From assembly GCA_019925105.1 (NCBI GenBank), contig JAHGAU010000004.1, positions 620,001-684,000 of the forward strand: 64,000 nucleotides of DNA. Reading direction: 5' to 3'. The translations under genes were made by a program, and so were the position numbers. The notes under the pieces were generated by a model, which saw nothing but the letters and a program-made list of their open reading frames with translations, did not search any database and was not told the DNA's origin. This document shows, in pieces, positions 10,823 through 24,366 of the stretch (positions within the stretch are counted from its first letter, which is position 1; each line of letters begins with the position of its first letter). The stretch comes from Niebla homalea (taxonomy: Eukaryota > Ascomycota > Lecanoromycetes > Lecanorales > Ramalinaceae).

Positions 10823-11009
10823 GTTAATATAAATATATAAATAATTAGAATTATTACTATAAGAATTATTATAATTATTATTATATTTATTATATTTATT
10901 ATAATCTTTAAAAAACATAATTAATAAATAATTCTTCTTTTAATTTTAATTAATTAATCTTTATTAAATAATATTTTAATAATAAATATTAAGATTTTAA
11001 TATATCCCT

Positions 11010-11125
11010 ATTTTATCCCGGCGGGATAAAAATAAGATAAGATAAAATTTAACCTTATCTTATCCTATACGGGATAGGATATACATCGCTCAATCCCGTC
11101 CCATCCCGTCCCGCTTCCCGGAGTA
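11010..11125. repeat. GC-rich inverted and short tandem repeat array (left partner)
   Basis: Contains CCCGGCGGGATAAAA, mirrored AGATAAGAT/ATCTTATCT words and CCCGTCCC/CCCATCCC repeats, ending in CCCGGAGTATAA. The array at 13,566-13,770 ends in the inverted sense with the same GGGGAGTATA edge, so the two bracket the LINE fragment between them. Confidence 0.6.
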
Positions 11126-13565
11126 TAACTAATTATATAACTTTTATTATTTTATATATTATAATAAAGATTAAAGTCTCTTAATATAATATATTTATCG
11201 GATTAAAATATGATACCTTTAAGTAATAATATCGTTGAAGGCTTTATTTTATTAATTAACGGTAAGTTATATTTATTATAAAAGTTTAAATTGCTTCTTA
11301 TATTTTTTTCTTATATAATACAAAGCATAAATGTTCTTATTATAATAAGTAACGTTTTAACTATATATGTTTAATTTCTTATTTATAAAGAAATACGTTT
11401 GAGTCGTTTTATCTCCCTTAAACGTTAATTCAAACCTTTTATTTAAATTAATTGAGAAATGTATATATTGATTATATAGTAATTTTTATATTACTATAAT
11501 ATTAATATCCTTTACGTTTTTAAATTTAAACATTAATAATATTATTTTAATTATTTCGCTTTATACGTTATATTATATTACTCTTAAAAGTATTAATATA
11601 TTGTATATCGATTTCCGTTAAAGCCTCCCTATTAATTTTTATTTGAATTACCGGTTCCTTATTAAAGCTAAGCGTTATTTACCTTAATTCCTTCGCTATT
11701 ACCGTTATTATTTGAAGGCGGCCGGATTTAAACATTAACGTTACGATAAACCTCCTTTTTTTCATGTTATTTATTATAGCCTTTTACCTATCTTTATTTA
11801 AATAATTTTACTCCTATTTTAATACCGATTTTAACTAATTTATCGCTTGAACCTTATACGTATTATATCGTTAAGCTTTAATAGTTATTTTATTCTTTTT
11901 ATACTTGACTTCTTTAATCCTTATTAAATATCCCGGGTCTTATATTAAGTATCTATCCTTCCCGTACGTTATATACTTATACGTATTTTTAACGAGGCTT
12001 TTACTTATTAGGCCCGCATTATTATACGTATTATACCCTTTAATATATATTATATACTTTATACCGTTAAAATATTTGGTAATAATATATCCGTAACTTT
12101 AATACTTAAAATATTATAGATATCCGCGGTTTTATTTTATGGTTAAATTAATTTAAGGGACTTTCCCTTAATAATCTTTTTATTTAGGACATTATTATAT
12201 ATCCTCGTTCACGTTATGTTTAATATAATTATAAAGTATCTCGTTACCCGTTTTAGGATATCTATCCTTTTTATTATTAAAAAAACTTTATAATTAATTA
12301 TTTTTAATTTAAGGTAAAAACCGCGTTTTCCCTTTTTATACGCTTTAAAGTAAATTTTCTTTTTATTTTTATAAAGCGTATTTAATATATTTCATCCACC
12401 GTAATAATGAATAATTAGCTTAATATCTTTACCGTTTTAAACTTATTTTTATTGGTTTACGTTTTTGACCTTTTTAGGCCTTCCTTTACCTTTAAGGACG
12501 CTATATTAAGGAGGATATTTCCGCTTTATAATTTATATATAATAATAATTTATGCCGTTAATAATTTTCTTAATATTTTAAACGCCTTTATAAGCTATAA
12601 AGGGTTTATTTTTGTAATGTTATTCCTTTTTTCTTTAATTATTAAACGGATTATTACCGTTTTAACTTTCCTTAACGTTATTTTTTTTAACCCATATTAT
12701 TTCCTTTTCGGTTATTATATATTCCTTCTTTACAGTTTTTACCGCCTAAGTTTCTTTTATCCGAAGGGCTTTTACCGTCGCCCTTTCGCTTTATACGTTT
12801 ACCCTTTAATCTCTTCTTTTACCTTTTAATGGTATTTTCGATCTTACCTTTTAAGCTTCTTTTAAATGCCTTAATTCCTGCAATCTTATTTTTACTTTTT
12901 TATAGAAGTCTTGTACCCCTCGTAACCTTATTTATAGTATCGGTTAGGTCTTTAATATAATAACCGTTTACTTTATTATAAATAGCCCGTTTAAAGCTTT
13001 TACCGCTTCATTTCTTATTTTAATTCCTTTATACGTTTAACATATTATTTTTCTTATTCCCCGTCTTTAGTTATTTATAAGCCTGTTACCTTTATTACTT
13101 TTATCTTTATTTTATATACCCTTAATACCGTTAATATTGCTTTTACTTTGCGTATATTTTTTTCTCTCCCCGTTATTATTACCGCCTTAATTCCCTTAAC
13201 GTTTATTTTACTTATTATATTTTTACGTATTTTATGCGCCTTTTTTAATATATTTTATGGTCTATAATTCTTTCACCTAATTTAATAATTATTTATTACG
13301 TTATTATCGCGTTATTTGTATAATTCCCTATTATTTTTATTAATATAGGTTATTTACCCACGTATTCCTTTAGTCTTAACTCTTATATTACCTATACTTA
13401 TTATACTTAAGATATTAGACTCGTTATTACTTAAGCTATACGTATATATATCGTTTTGGACCTCTAAGGTCCCTTCTTTCGTCGCCATCTTTTCTTAATA
13501 AAAATTTTAAAGTTTTAAGACCTATTATAATTAATATTTTATATTCTTTCAAACTATAATCCTTT
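11126..13565 (-). mobile_element. RIP-mutated Tad1-like LINE fragment, ORF1 part
   Basis: The minus strand starts ORF1 with ATGGCGACGAA at 13,488. The right part matches the start of the LINE at 24,326, and landmarks such as the AAGAAATACGTTT words at ~11,390 recur at ~22,220. The coding sequence is full of stops. It is only the 5' ~2.3 kb of a LINE, without endonuclease or reverse transcriptase, and is bracketed by inverted GC-rich arrays. Confidence 0.65.
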
Positions 13566-13770
13566 ATGTTTATACTCCCCTAACCGGTACGGGATTTATC
13601 CCGCGGGATAGGTACGGTATAGGTACGGGACCGGTACGGGATAGGTACGGGACCGGTACGGGATAGGTACGGGACCGGTACGGGATAGGTACGGGACCGG
13701 TACGGGATAGGGAAAGGGTACCTTTATCCCGTACCGGTAATAAACGGTATAAAACGGTACGGGACCGGGA
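13566..13770. repeat. 22-bp GC-rich minisatellite lacking CpA and TpG
   Basis: Near-perfect repeats of GGTACGGGACCGGTACGGGA plus TA (about four full units, ~13,612-13,710), flanked by more GGTACGGG and CCCGTACC words. The unit contains neither CA nor TG, so RIP has no target in it, which may explain why it stays GC-rich inside the AT block. Confidence 0.8.
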
Positions 13771-15321
13771 AATATTAAGATACCGGTAACGGATAAAATA
13801 AGTATTCTTCCTATTAAAGGATATAATTATAATAATTAATATAAAGATAATTATAAAGGTCTTAAAGAGGTATAATTATATTATTAAAAATATAATTATA
13901 ATAATTTACCTTTTTATATTTAAATAGTATCTACGTATTTTATTATAATTATTATTCTTGAATTATAAATTAATTAAAATACTTTATTTACTTTCATTGA
14001 CCTTAATTATAAATAAATAAAATTTAATAATAATAATTTCCTTTATTTTATCCTTAAGTTTAAAGGTATATAACGTTTCGGCCGTTAAAAAAGAGTTAAA
14101 GTTTTAAAATTTATTCAAATAATGATCCGCTTATTAACTTATAGGGTAATAAATTAATTTAATTATTAATTAGCTTTAATGTATATTAAGGGTTCTCTTT
14201 ATATATTTATAGAAGACCCTTTAAGTCTTTTAAGTCGTTATTATTATTAATAATATTATTATTATTATCTTCGTTATTAATATACGTTATTATCGTATTA
14301 ATATTATATTTTTATTTCTTTTAATCCTCATCTTTTTAATCCTTAAAGTCCTTATTATTAACTTTTAAATCCTTATATATTTAATTTAACTGATTTTCTT
14401 TTTACTTATAATAATAAATTAATATCTTCGCTTAAAAAGTTAGAAAATAAAAGTATTTTTAATAGTTATAATATTGTTTAATAATAAAAAAGTAATATTT
14501 ATAGTTAACCTTAATAAAGGTATTATAAAGAATATCCCGGGTTATTTATAATAGGATTAATAACTTATAAAATAATTACTTTTATTAAGTAAGGATTTTA
14601 TTTTTATAATTTTAAAATAATATTATTATAAATTAACGATTTAAATAAACATAAAGATTAATATAAACTTACTATATATTATACACTATTTTAATTCGTT
14701 ATTAATAAGGTCGTTAAACGTATTATCTTTATTTAAAAATAAGTTTAAGTCTTCTATTATACGGGGCCGTTTACTTAAATTTCGATTAATTAATAAATCG
14801 AAATAAAAGATTATTTAATATATATTAAAAGTTTTTTAAAGCGCGTTTTAATAAATATCAACTTAAAAGGTTTTATTTTACTTAATATATTAATTATTAA
14901 TTCTAAAGATTTTATTAATACTTAAAGGGTATAAGAGTATTACTTATTTATATAGGCTATCAATAAAGCTTTGCGTTTTATTATTATATTTAAATAATTT
15001 AATATATACGTTTTTTAAACCCTATATAAGCTCCTTTTTTTTTTTTAATAAATTTACTTATAATATGAATAATTTTTCTATCTTTTAATATAATTAAAAA
15101 GTTTACCGTAAACTTTAAAAATTAAACAAATCGTTAACGTCTTAATAATACTTATTAATTTAATAACTTAATAGAATAACTAAGTAAACTTTTTTAAATA
15201 TCCTATATAGCTTTATTTAAACTCGGTAAGCTTTAAAACTTAATTAACTACTTTATTTTTTTAAAGAATTAATTAATATTTTTATGGAATAATAATATAT
15301 AAGTTATTATATAAAAAGTTA
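13771..15321. other. RIP-mutated sequence left of the Gypsy element, unidentified
   Basis: No readable protein. Since Gypsy inserted at AGTTT, this is expected to be the continuation of the sequence right of 28,822 (repeat R). Confidence 0.4.
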
Positions 15322-15326
15322 AGTTT
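15322..15326. repeat. Target-site duplication AGTTT, left
   Basis: Matches AGTTT at 28,818-28,822, directly outside the other Gypsy LTR. Confidence 0.85.
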
Positions 15327-15695
15327 TATTAGATAGGTCCGCCGGCTCACAGCTGGCGGGGCTAGTCAAAAGGGGTTTATAGGAGACGTAAAGTATAACT
15401 ATAGATTTAATACTTAAATTTAAAAAATGAATTAATTCTTAAGGAACTATAAACTGGCTGGACGTAAGCCTATCTTAGATAACCGGTCTTAAGGGTAGCT
15501 TGGACTACAGTGGTAATAACTTTAACCCCGGTTATAATTACGTATACCCGTATATAAAAGGCTTAAACTCTTAAAGCCTTTAATTTTAAAAGCTACCGCT
15601 TAAACGATTACGTTATTTAACTATCACCTTTAAGTAAGTTAATACTTAATATACTTAATATACGTTAAATACTTATTAAGCGTTAAACGTTAATA
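15327..15695 (-). repeat. Gypsy LTR, left (3' LTR)
   Basis: 369 bp, same length as its partner. Its outer ~60 bp are GC-normal (GTCCGCCGGCTCACAGCTGG), while the inner part is RIP-mutated. Confidence 0.9.
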
Positions 15696-18550
15696 ATATT
15701 TCCCTTTTTATACTTTAATCCTTAAAAATAAAAGTTATATAAATAAGTAATAATATTATAAAGAAAACGTTAATACGTAACCGGCGTATACGTAAAACTT
15801 GTTAAAAACCTATTATTAAAACTTAATAAAAAAAGGATAAAAAAAAAGTTTATATATATACTTTAAAGTATATATTGAAAATATCGTTTAATATATTAAA
15901 CGTAATAAAACATTATACGTTAATATATAGTTAACGTATTATAATAAAGTTTATTAAAAACCTTTTTATAAAACCCAATAAAAAAAATTAAATAAGAAAA
16001 AAATCTTAATAATATTAATTAATAATTAAATCGTTACTTAAGAATTTACTTATTAATTTATTACGGCGTAACGTGAATTAAGTAATAAAAAGTTTATTAT
16101 TATTTTAAACTTTTTCTTTTTTTCTTTAATAATTTTAATAACTTTTATAAGTATATTATATATAAACTTTAATTATAATACTTAATTAATATATAAAAAT
16201 AGCTTTTATTTATATCCTTATTATTATTATAATAAATTATATTAACTATACGTAAACGTTTATATATTTAATATAATAATAATCCGTAATAATAATAAAT
16301 AAATATATATTAATATAACGTAAATAAGAACATAAAATAAATATTATCTTAATATTTTAACGTATAATACTTATATAATATAATAGTGTTTTATTAACAT
16401 TTTATAATAGGAATATATTTATAATTAAATAAAAGTTAATAATATATAAGTACCTTATACTTTATATATTTTTATAGAATAAACCTTATACTTATAATAT
16501 TAATTTTTATAACCGATATAAATTTAAAAGCTATAATAATTATTATTATACCATAAGATTATATTATTATTAAAATATTAATATTTTAATTAGATATAAT
16601 TCCCGGATAAACTTATTAAGAAGGTATATAAAATAATACGTAAGCTTAATTAAATATTACGGCCCCGGAAGAAATCTTATTTATTACGTTAATATAATAA
16701 ACTTTTTTATAAATTTAATACTTAATATAAATTATATAAATATATAAAAGTAACGTATTATATAATTAAGCTAGCATATTACTATACCCGATTAAAGGCT
16801 TATAAATCGATAATGGCCCTTAAGGGGGAAATAAAGAGGTAATCGTCTTAAGCCTTTACCGCGGAAACGGAAGTCGTTAAATTTAAAGTAAAAATAAATA
16901 CCGATATAACGATAATTTAACGTTAACGTTAATACGTTCCAGATAAAAAGCAATATAGAAAAAGACCAGGCTTCCTTTAATAAGTATGCCGTTAATTATT
17001 CTAAATTTAAGGGCTTTAAGACGGATGAAAACGAAAAAAAAAAATATAAAGATAAAGGAAGTATAACCTATTTCGACGGCGGCGGTTAAAAGGTTAACCT
17101 TAATTCCGGAAAATAATAACTCCAAAATATATTAGGGAGTTTCTTAGCCTATTAATATTAAAATTAGGTTAACCTTAAAACAGAAAAGGAATAAAAGGGT
17201 AAAATTATTATATTCCATTTAATCCGTTAATATTTATCCGGCTTTAAAAGTATAAAAAAAAAAAAAAAAAGAAGGAAAAAAAGGCTTATTACGTTAATAT
17301 AATAACGTTATAGATTGTTTTTATTTTTTTCGTATATATTATAAGTATTTAATATTTAACGTTTAAACACTTATAATTTATATATTATTAAATAATAATA
17401 TAAGTACGATATTAAAGCTTTTAGGACGTTAATTAAATTATAATATATTTTAATTAATCCTTAATTATTAATATTTTAACTTTAATTTTTTTTAATTTAA
17501 TATTAATTTATTAATAAACGTTTTTAAACGCTTATAATTTATTTTTATACTTTTATATTTACGGTATTATCGTACCCGTAAATTAACTATTATAATTATA
17601 ATAAATAAATAAACGTTATTATAACGTTAACTATATTAAGTATATTACGTTTTATTAAATAAAATTATTATAAATCCTTAATAACTTATATAGGGGAAAA
17701 CGTATTAATAAAATAAACCGTAATATTAATTATTATATATAATTATTAATTATAATATAAAACACTTAATTGTTATAACGTTAACTTTATACCTATTTCT
17801 TTTTCTTTTACGTTATTTTATTATATTACTTCTATAGCTTTTATACGTTACTTAAATTACCCGTTAAAACTTATTAATTATATTTAAAGTTTTAATTAAG
17901 TTATTTAACTTTATACTAAATACCCTGGGAGTTTTTAATATAATCTATAATTTCTTTAATCTTTTATTCTTCTTTATTATTAATAAGTTTTAAGGGATAT
18001 ATTATCGTTTCTGCCGTTTTATTGTTAACTTAAGTATAATATAATTTAAGAAAAGAAACATAAATCGTAAAGTAAATATAATAACTTATAAAGAAGAAAA
18101 AATAATATGCTTATTATTTAATTTTATCGTTAATTCTAAAGGGTTTAATAAATCGAGATATAAATTTCTTATTTCATTACTTAAGTTTAAGGTTCTTAAT
18201 ATTTAATATTATTAAATCGTTAACGTTATATAATTTTAATTAATGTTTTTTATTATAAATTTATTTAATTAATCTTAATATATAACGTTATCGTTCCGTT
18301 AACTTCTTATAAATATTATTTAAAATTTTAACTTTTTCTTTTATTATAAGTACCTTCTTTTTAATAGGTTTATCCTTAAACTTAAAGTAGATTTTAAGAT
18401 TATATTTATAATTAACGTAAAAAAATTTATATTTTAAATTTAAATAATATATATTTATATAAAAATACTTAATTATAGATAATAAATTTACTTAATTTAT
18501 TTACTTTAAGTTAGTGAATATTTTTAAATATTATTTTATTCCTTAATTTT

Positions 18551-18563
18551 AACGTTTAATTTA
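18551..18563. repeat. LINE target duplication, left copy
   Basis: AACGTTTAATTTA, identical to 24,354-24,366 on the other side of the LINE. Confidence 0.75.
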
Positions 18564-21500
18564 ATTGATTGATCGATTTATACTACGGATCTAGTTAAGT
18601 TAATTCCGGCGTTCCCTAATACTCGGCTATTTAACCTTATTAATAACCGTAAAAAAACCCGATATCCATAACGTTAGGAATAAAAACCGGTGTCTACCTA
18701 GCCTTTACTTACGTCTTAAAGGTTAAGAGTATTTACGGCCGTTTAAAGAATAAGAATTTATTTATACGCCTTTTTTAAGAAAACCTATAATATTACGATT
18801 AAATCCATTTAAAAGTTATTCTTAAATTTATTATTCTTCCGTTATTTTACGGGTTTATTTAATGTTAAAATTTTAAAATTCTAATTATATTATTAAATAT
18901 CCTTATTAATACGTATATTATTATTACCTTATTTATATAACTTTACCGATTAATATAATATCGCTTTTTATACCGCCCCGGTATTTATAGCCCTTTTAGC
19001 CCTTTATTAAGTATAGTTTTCCTGCTATTATTTTCTATCTTTAAGTTAACGGCGAGGTTTCTTAATTAAATCCTTAACCATTTCCTTTATTTCCTTGGTT
19101 AAATTAAACTATAATAATAAGCCCGTAATTATTCTAAATTTAATGGTTATTTTAATACCTTTTTTATTAATAAGTATTTAATAATAATCATTAATCCTTA
19201 CTTTTTTAATTAATTTTAATTTAAGCTCCTTAAATAATAAATAAAAGATTAATATATATACGGTATCCTATTTTTATTATTTATATTTATAATTAACGTT
19301 AATCCGGTTACCGGTATATATAATAAAAAGGAAATAGGTTAAACCGTTTTTATTTATCCGGAGTTAAATTATTAACGTATTATTATTTTTTTTTATAATC
19401 CCGTAACGCCGGAAATACTTATTAATGATTTTATCGCTATTTAATATCGGGTACCGTCGCCCTTAAAGGATCGATTCTTTATATTTACGTTAATATTCTA
19501 TTTATTTCCCTTTAATCTATAAGGTAATTACCGTTAACTTCGTTTTTATAACCTTTTTTTCTTCCGCCGTTTTTACTTTAAATAAAAATTTATTCATTCT
19601 TATATTAACTTCTTAAACGTAAGTTAAATTAACCTTTTTTTTAGTTTACTTTAATTTAACTTCTATAAAAAAAGTAAATATTTTTTTCCTATACTTTTTT
19701 ATTTAAGGCCTCTTATAGTTTTAATAAATACGTTTATTTTTTATTAACGTAATTAAGTTTATATTTTTTTTTTAAATTTTACTTAAGTAATTATTTAATT
19801 TAAAGTTAACTTTATTAATAATATAAAGATTTTAGATTTTAATATTAAAACGGAAGTTACTTTATATACTTTACTTATTATTCTTAAGTATTGGTTTTAG
19901 ATTTTCTATAGTTACCGGATAAGCTTTTTCTTATATTTAAGCGTATTTTTAAATACGTATTAAATAATTATTACGTATATTATCGTAAATTTTATAACCG
20001 CTTAATAAATAGTTTTAACCTTTTATAAGGTAGCTTTTTACGTTAATACCGTAAAGTAAATAAGGCCCCTTTTTTATGAAATTATTTTCTTTTAAACCTT
20101 TTTTATATAATCTTTTTAATTTAATTTCCTATTAACTTATAAATTAAGTACCTTAATATTAATTTCCGGTTTTACTATTATATTACTTAAGTTTATTATA
20201 ACTATTATATTATATAGCTTTAAGCTCTTTATTATATAAATAAACTTATATTTATATAAGGTAAATTAAGTTTTATATATTTTTATTTATTATATATAGA
20301 CTTTATAAGCTTATTTTAACTTTAAATAATTTATATAAATAAATATATTATAAGTTAAAAAATAAATATTATTAATAAAGCTTTTTACTTAAACCTTTTA
20401 TTTTAATTTTATTAAGTCTTTAATAAACGGGCCGTTAAAAAACAGGAATAAAATTAAAAAAATAAATAACTTTTAAGGAATCCTTATTATCGCGGGCTTT
20501 ATTATACTTATTTTCTATCTTAGGCTGATTAACGTTATTCGGTTACTTAAGAAGCTTTTTATTTAATTTATAAGGAAAGGTAAACCTTTTTTTTCCGTAA
20601 ATTATATAATAACCTTTAATAATTTATTTTATTAAATACCCTTATAATATTTAAAGAAAAAAGACTTATAATATACTTTTTCCTATAACCTTATACCGTT
20701 TATACGTTATTAATTAAGTTTTTAAGAGCCGTTTCCGTTAACCGTCCTTTTTTTATTTTTATTTATTAATTAAGAAATAGCTTATATTCTTTTATATAAT
20801 TATTTAAGATCTTTACGATTATTATCTTTAAAGCCTTTTTTAACGTATAAAAGAGTATTATAAGTTTATACGATTTTATTTCTAAGTAATTTAACTTAAT
20901 TAACTTTTTAAGGATAATCGTTTTAATTTCCTTAAATTTACGGGGGTAATATTTTATATTAAAATAAGCTTAAAATAAGTAAATAAAGACCTTTTTAAAT
21001 AGCGACGTTATTATAAATAAAAACCTATTTAATATACCGTTAAATCTAAAGGCCTTATTTTTCTTCGGTTTATTAATTATTTTAATTATTATTTTTTAAG
21101 TTATTATTTTACTTATTATTATTAATTTAGGATATATTGTACCGTTAATATTTATTAAGTTAACTTCTAATAATAAAAGAAAGAACGTTTCTTTAAGAGC
21201 CTTAATTTTACCGTTAAAAATATTTATTACCGTACCATTTAATCTTTTTAAAGATAAAAACTTAAAAATAAGTTTAAATTTCTTATTTTATTCTTTACCG
21301 TATTTTATTAACTTTTAAATATTATAAAAAGAAACCCTTAAGTTATATATTATAACCCGGAAGTATATTTACTTAACCTTTTAAATAATTCTTTCCTTTT
21401 CCTTTTAAGTTTCCTTTAACTATTAAAGCGTTTCCCGGTTTTTATATTTAATAGTTTATTTTATAAGTGCTTTTACTTTTATAATCATTTTTATATATTC

Positions 21501-24353
21501 CTTATTTTAATAAATTTTAATTTTTTAAAACGGCTTTATTATTAAAATTATAACGTTAATTACTTTATTTAAAGCCTTTATTACCCGTTTTATAAAACAG
21601 TTAATTTATTCTTTATTATTAAGCCAGGGGAGCTCCGTTAATTAAGATATTACCTTTACCGCCTTTATAAATACCTTAACTTCTTTAACCGTCTTTTATA
21701 TTCGTTTAAATAATAAAAGCGGAGTTACGTTAACAGATTAATTTAAAGTTATTTATATCGGAACGTAATTTAAATTATATTTTAAGTTCTTTTGGGATCC
21801 GTATATTATAATTAAATTAATAATATTTTCCGAGCTGAATATTAAGTTAATTATAATCTTAAATTTACGGCTTTCTTATATAATAACCCTTTTTAATATT
21901 AATAATGTAAAATTAAACTATATAATAGTTATTAATAGCTTTTTAAATTTAATATAATTAATTATATAATTATTTTTATTTTATTAAACGTAATAAAGAT
22001 TAAAGTTTTTTATTAAAAAATACTTATTAAATATAATTATAATATCCTTAAGTAACAGGATTATAAAGGGTCCCTTTTTATTAACCGGTAACGGATTATA
22101 CGTATTATAAATATTTAAATTACCCTTAATATCCCCTTTTTATATGATTTAAAATATATATAGGTTCCCTCCGTAATAAATAACGTTTTAATTATTTATA
22201 TTTAATTTCTTATTAATAAAGAAATACGTTTATGTCGTTTTATTATCCTTAAAAGTTAAATAAAAATTATCTTCCGGGTTAATTAAAGAATAAATATACG
22301 GATTATATAACGGTTTTTATATTATTATAATATTAATATTTTTTATTTTTTTAAATTTAAATATTAATATTATAACTTTAATTATTTCCTTATATACGTT
22401 ATATTATATTATTCTTAAAAACGTAAATATATTAAATATTAACGTCCGTTAAGCTTTCTTTATTAACTTTTATTTATATAAATAATTTTTCCTTAAAGTT
22501 AAGCGTTATTTATCCCAATCTTCCCGTTATAATAATAATCCCGGTCGGACGGCCGGCTTTAAAGATTAATATCGTTATAAGTTTCCTTTTTTTTACGTTA
22601 TCGATTATTACGTTTTATTTTTCTTTATTTAATAAATTCCGTTTACATTTTAAAACCATTTTTAATTACTTTGCCGGTTTAAATTTATATAAATTATAAC
22701 GTTAAACCTTAATCGTTATTTTAATTTCCTTACGTTAAGTCTTTTTTACTCTTACCGTATATTATAAGTCTTATATTAAGTAATTATTATTACCGTACGC
22801 CGTATATTTTAACGCGTTTTTCATTAAACTTTTTATTATTAAGTTAACGTATTTATACGTATTATACCTTTTAATATATACTATGTACTTTATATTATTA
22901 AGGTACCTCATAATAATATGCTTGTATCCTTAATATTTAAAGTATTAATAAATATCCGTTACTTGGTCTTAAGGTCTTATTAATTTAAAGGACTTACTTT
23001 TTATTATCTTTTTATTAAGGATATTATTATATATCCTTATTAACGTTACGCTTAAAATAATTATAAAGTATTTTTTTATATAATTAAAGGCGTTTAATTT
23101 CTTTATTATAAGGGGAAGACTATAATTAACGATCTTTAACTTAAAGTAAAAAACCATATTCTCTTTTTTTATTTACTTTAAAATAACTTCCCCTTCCTTT
23201 TTTATAAACCTTATTAAATATATCCCGTTTATTACGATAATAAAGAATTTCCTTAATATTTTTACCGTTTTATACCCCCCTTTACTGGTTTATCCCTTTA
23301 ACTTCTTTAGCCTTTCCTTCGCCTTTAATAAAGTTATATTAAGGAAAATATCCCTATTTTATAATTTACGTACCGTAATAATTTATTTTATTAATGGTTT
23401 TCCTGTAACCTTAAACGCTTTTATTAATTATAACGGGTTCATTTTTACCATTATATTTTATTTTTTTTTTTACTTAATAATTATACGGTTATTATTTTTA
23501 CCTTTTTTAATATTACCGTTTTCTCTTCCGCCTTTATTTCCTTTATTATTAATACCGGCGCCGCCTTTATAACTTTCGTTATTTAACTTATTTTTATTTT
23601 TTTCTTTAAAGTTTCCCTTATTATTTTTTTACTTTATACGTATTTTCTTTATTTTTTTTTACCTTTATTCGCCAGCGTTTTTATTACTGCCCCTTAAGCT
23701 TTACGTAACCTTTTTAATTCCCTTAAATTTCTTTCCGTATTTACGTAAAAGTCTTTTACTTTCCGTAGCCCGATTTATAATATCGGTTAAGTCTTTAATA
23801 TAATATTTTTTTATATAATTATAAAAAAGCCTTTTAATACTTTTAATATTTCCTTTTTTTTTTTTTTTCCGTATATTTAATAATTATTTCTTTTTATAAT
23901 TTATTTTTATTTATTTAATATCTCTTTATTTTTATTTAGCTCTTTCTTAATTTATATATACTTAATAAAGCCTTTTACGTTTCCGCTTATTCTTTATCCG
24001 TCCCCGCGTACCGTCTTCGTCTTTTCCGCCCTTTATTTATTACCCTTTATAATAATACCTTTATACGTTATACACGTTTCTTTACGCGTATTTTATTAAC
24101 TATAAGCTTTTTATTCGATTTAAGACCTTTTTATTTCGTATTTATTACGTTATTCATATAATTTATTACCGTTCTTATTAACTTAGGCCGCTTACCTTTC
24201 TTCCCCCTTTATTTTTATTATTATTCCGCTTCCGCTTATTATATTTAAAGTATTATCCTTATTATTACTTAAGCTATATACGTATGTATCGTTTCTGACC
24301 TCTGGGATCCCGTTGTTCGTCGCCATCTTTTCAGAATTTAATTCATCCTCTAT
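18564..24353 (-). mobile_element. Tad1-like LINE nested in the Gypsy element, RIP-mutated
   Basis: 5,790 bp between 13-bp direct repeats AACGTTTAATTTA. On the minus strand a ~27-bp leader precedes an ORF1 start (ATGGCGACGAAC, 24,326) shared with copies at 13,488 and 61,990. The 3' end carries a (GATT)n/(AATC)n tail next to a conserved block (~18,575-18,730) that recurs at 63,415-63,560 and, inverted, at 37,740-37,905. Length and both ends suggest a full-length insertion. ORF2 is expected in the middle but is stop-riddled; I identify it through the other copies, where endonuclease and RT motifs can be read. Confidence 0.85.
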
Positions 24354-24366
24354 AACGTTTAATTTA
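24354..24366. repeat. LINE target duplication, right copy
   Basis: AACGTTTAATTTA, matching 18,551-18,563. Confidence 0.75.

Noticed and set aside
10568..10918. 116-codon minus-strand frame
   Set aside because: Composed of Asn, Ile and Tyr from TAA/AAT simple sequence; no motif.
12452..12829. 125-codon plus-strand frame in the RIP block
   Set aside because: Antisense to the LINE ORF1 relic; hydrophobic by composition only.
13566..13770. Telomere-like or subtelomeric repeat
   Set aside because: The unit is not TTAGGG-like and the array is internal.
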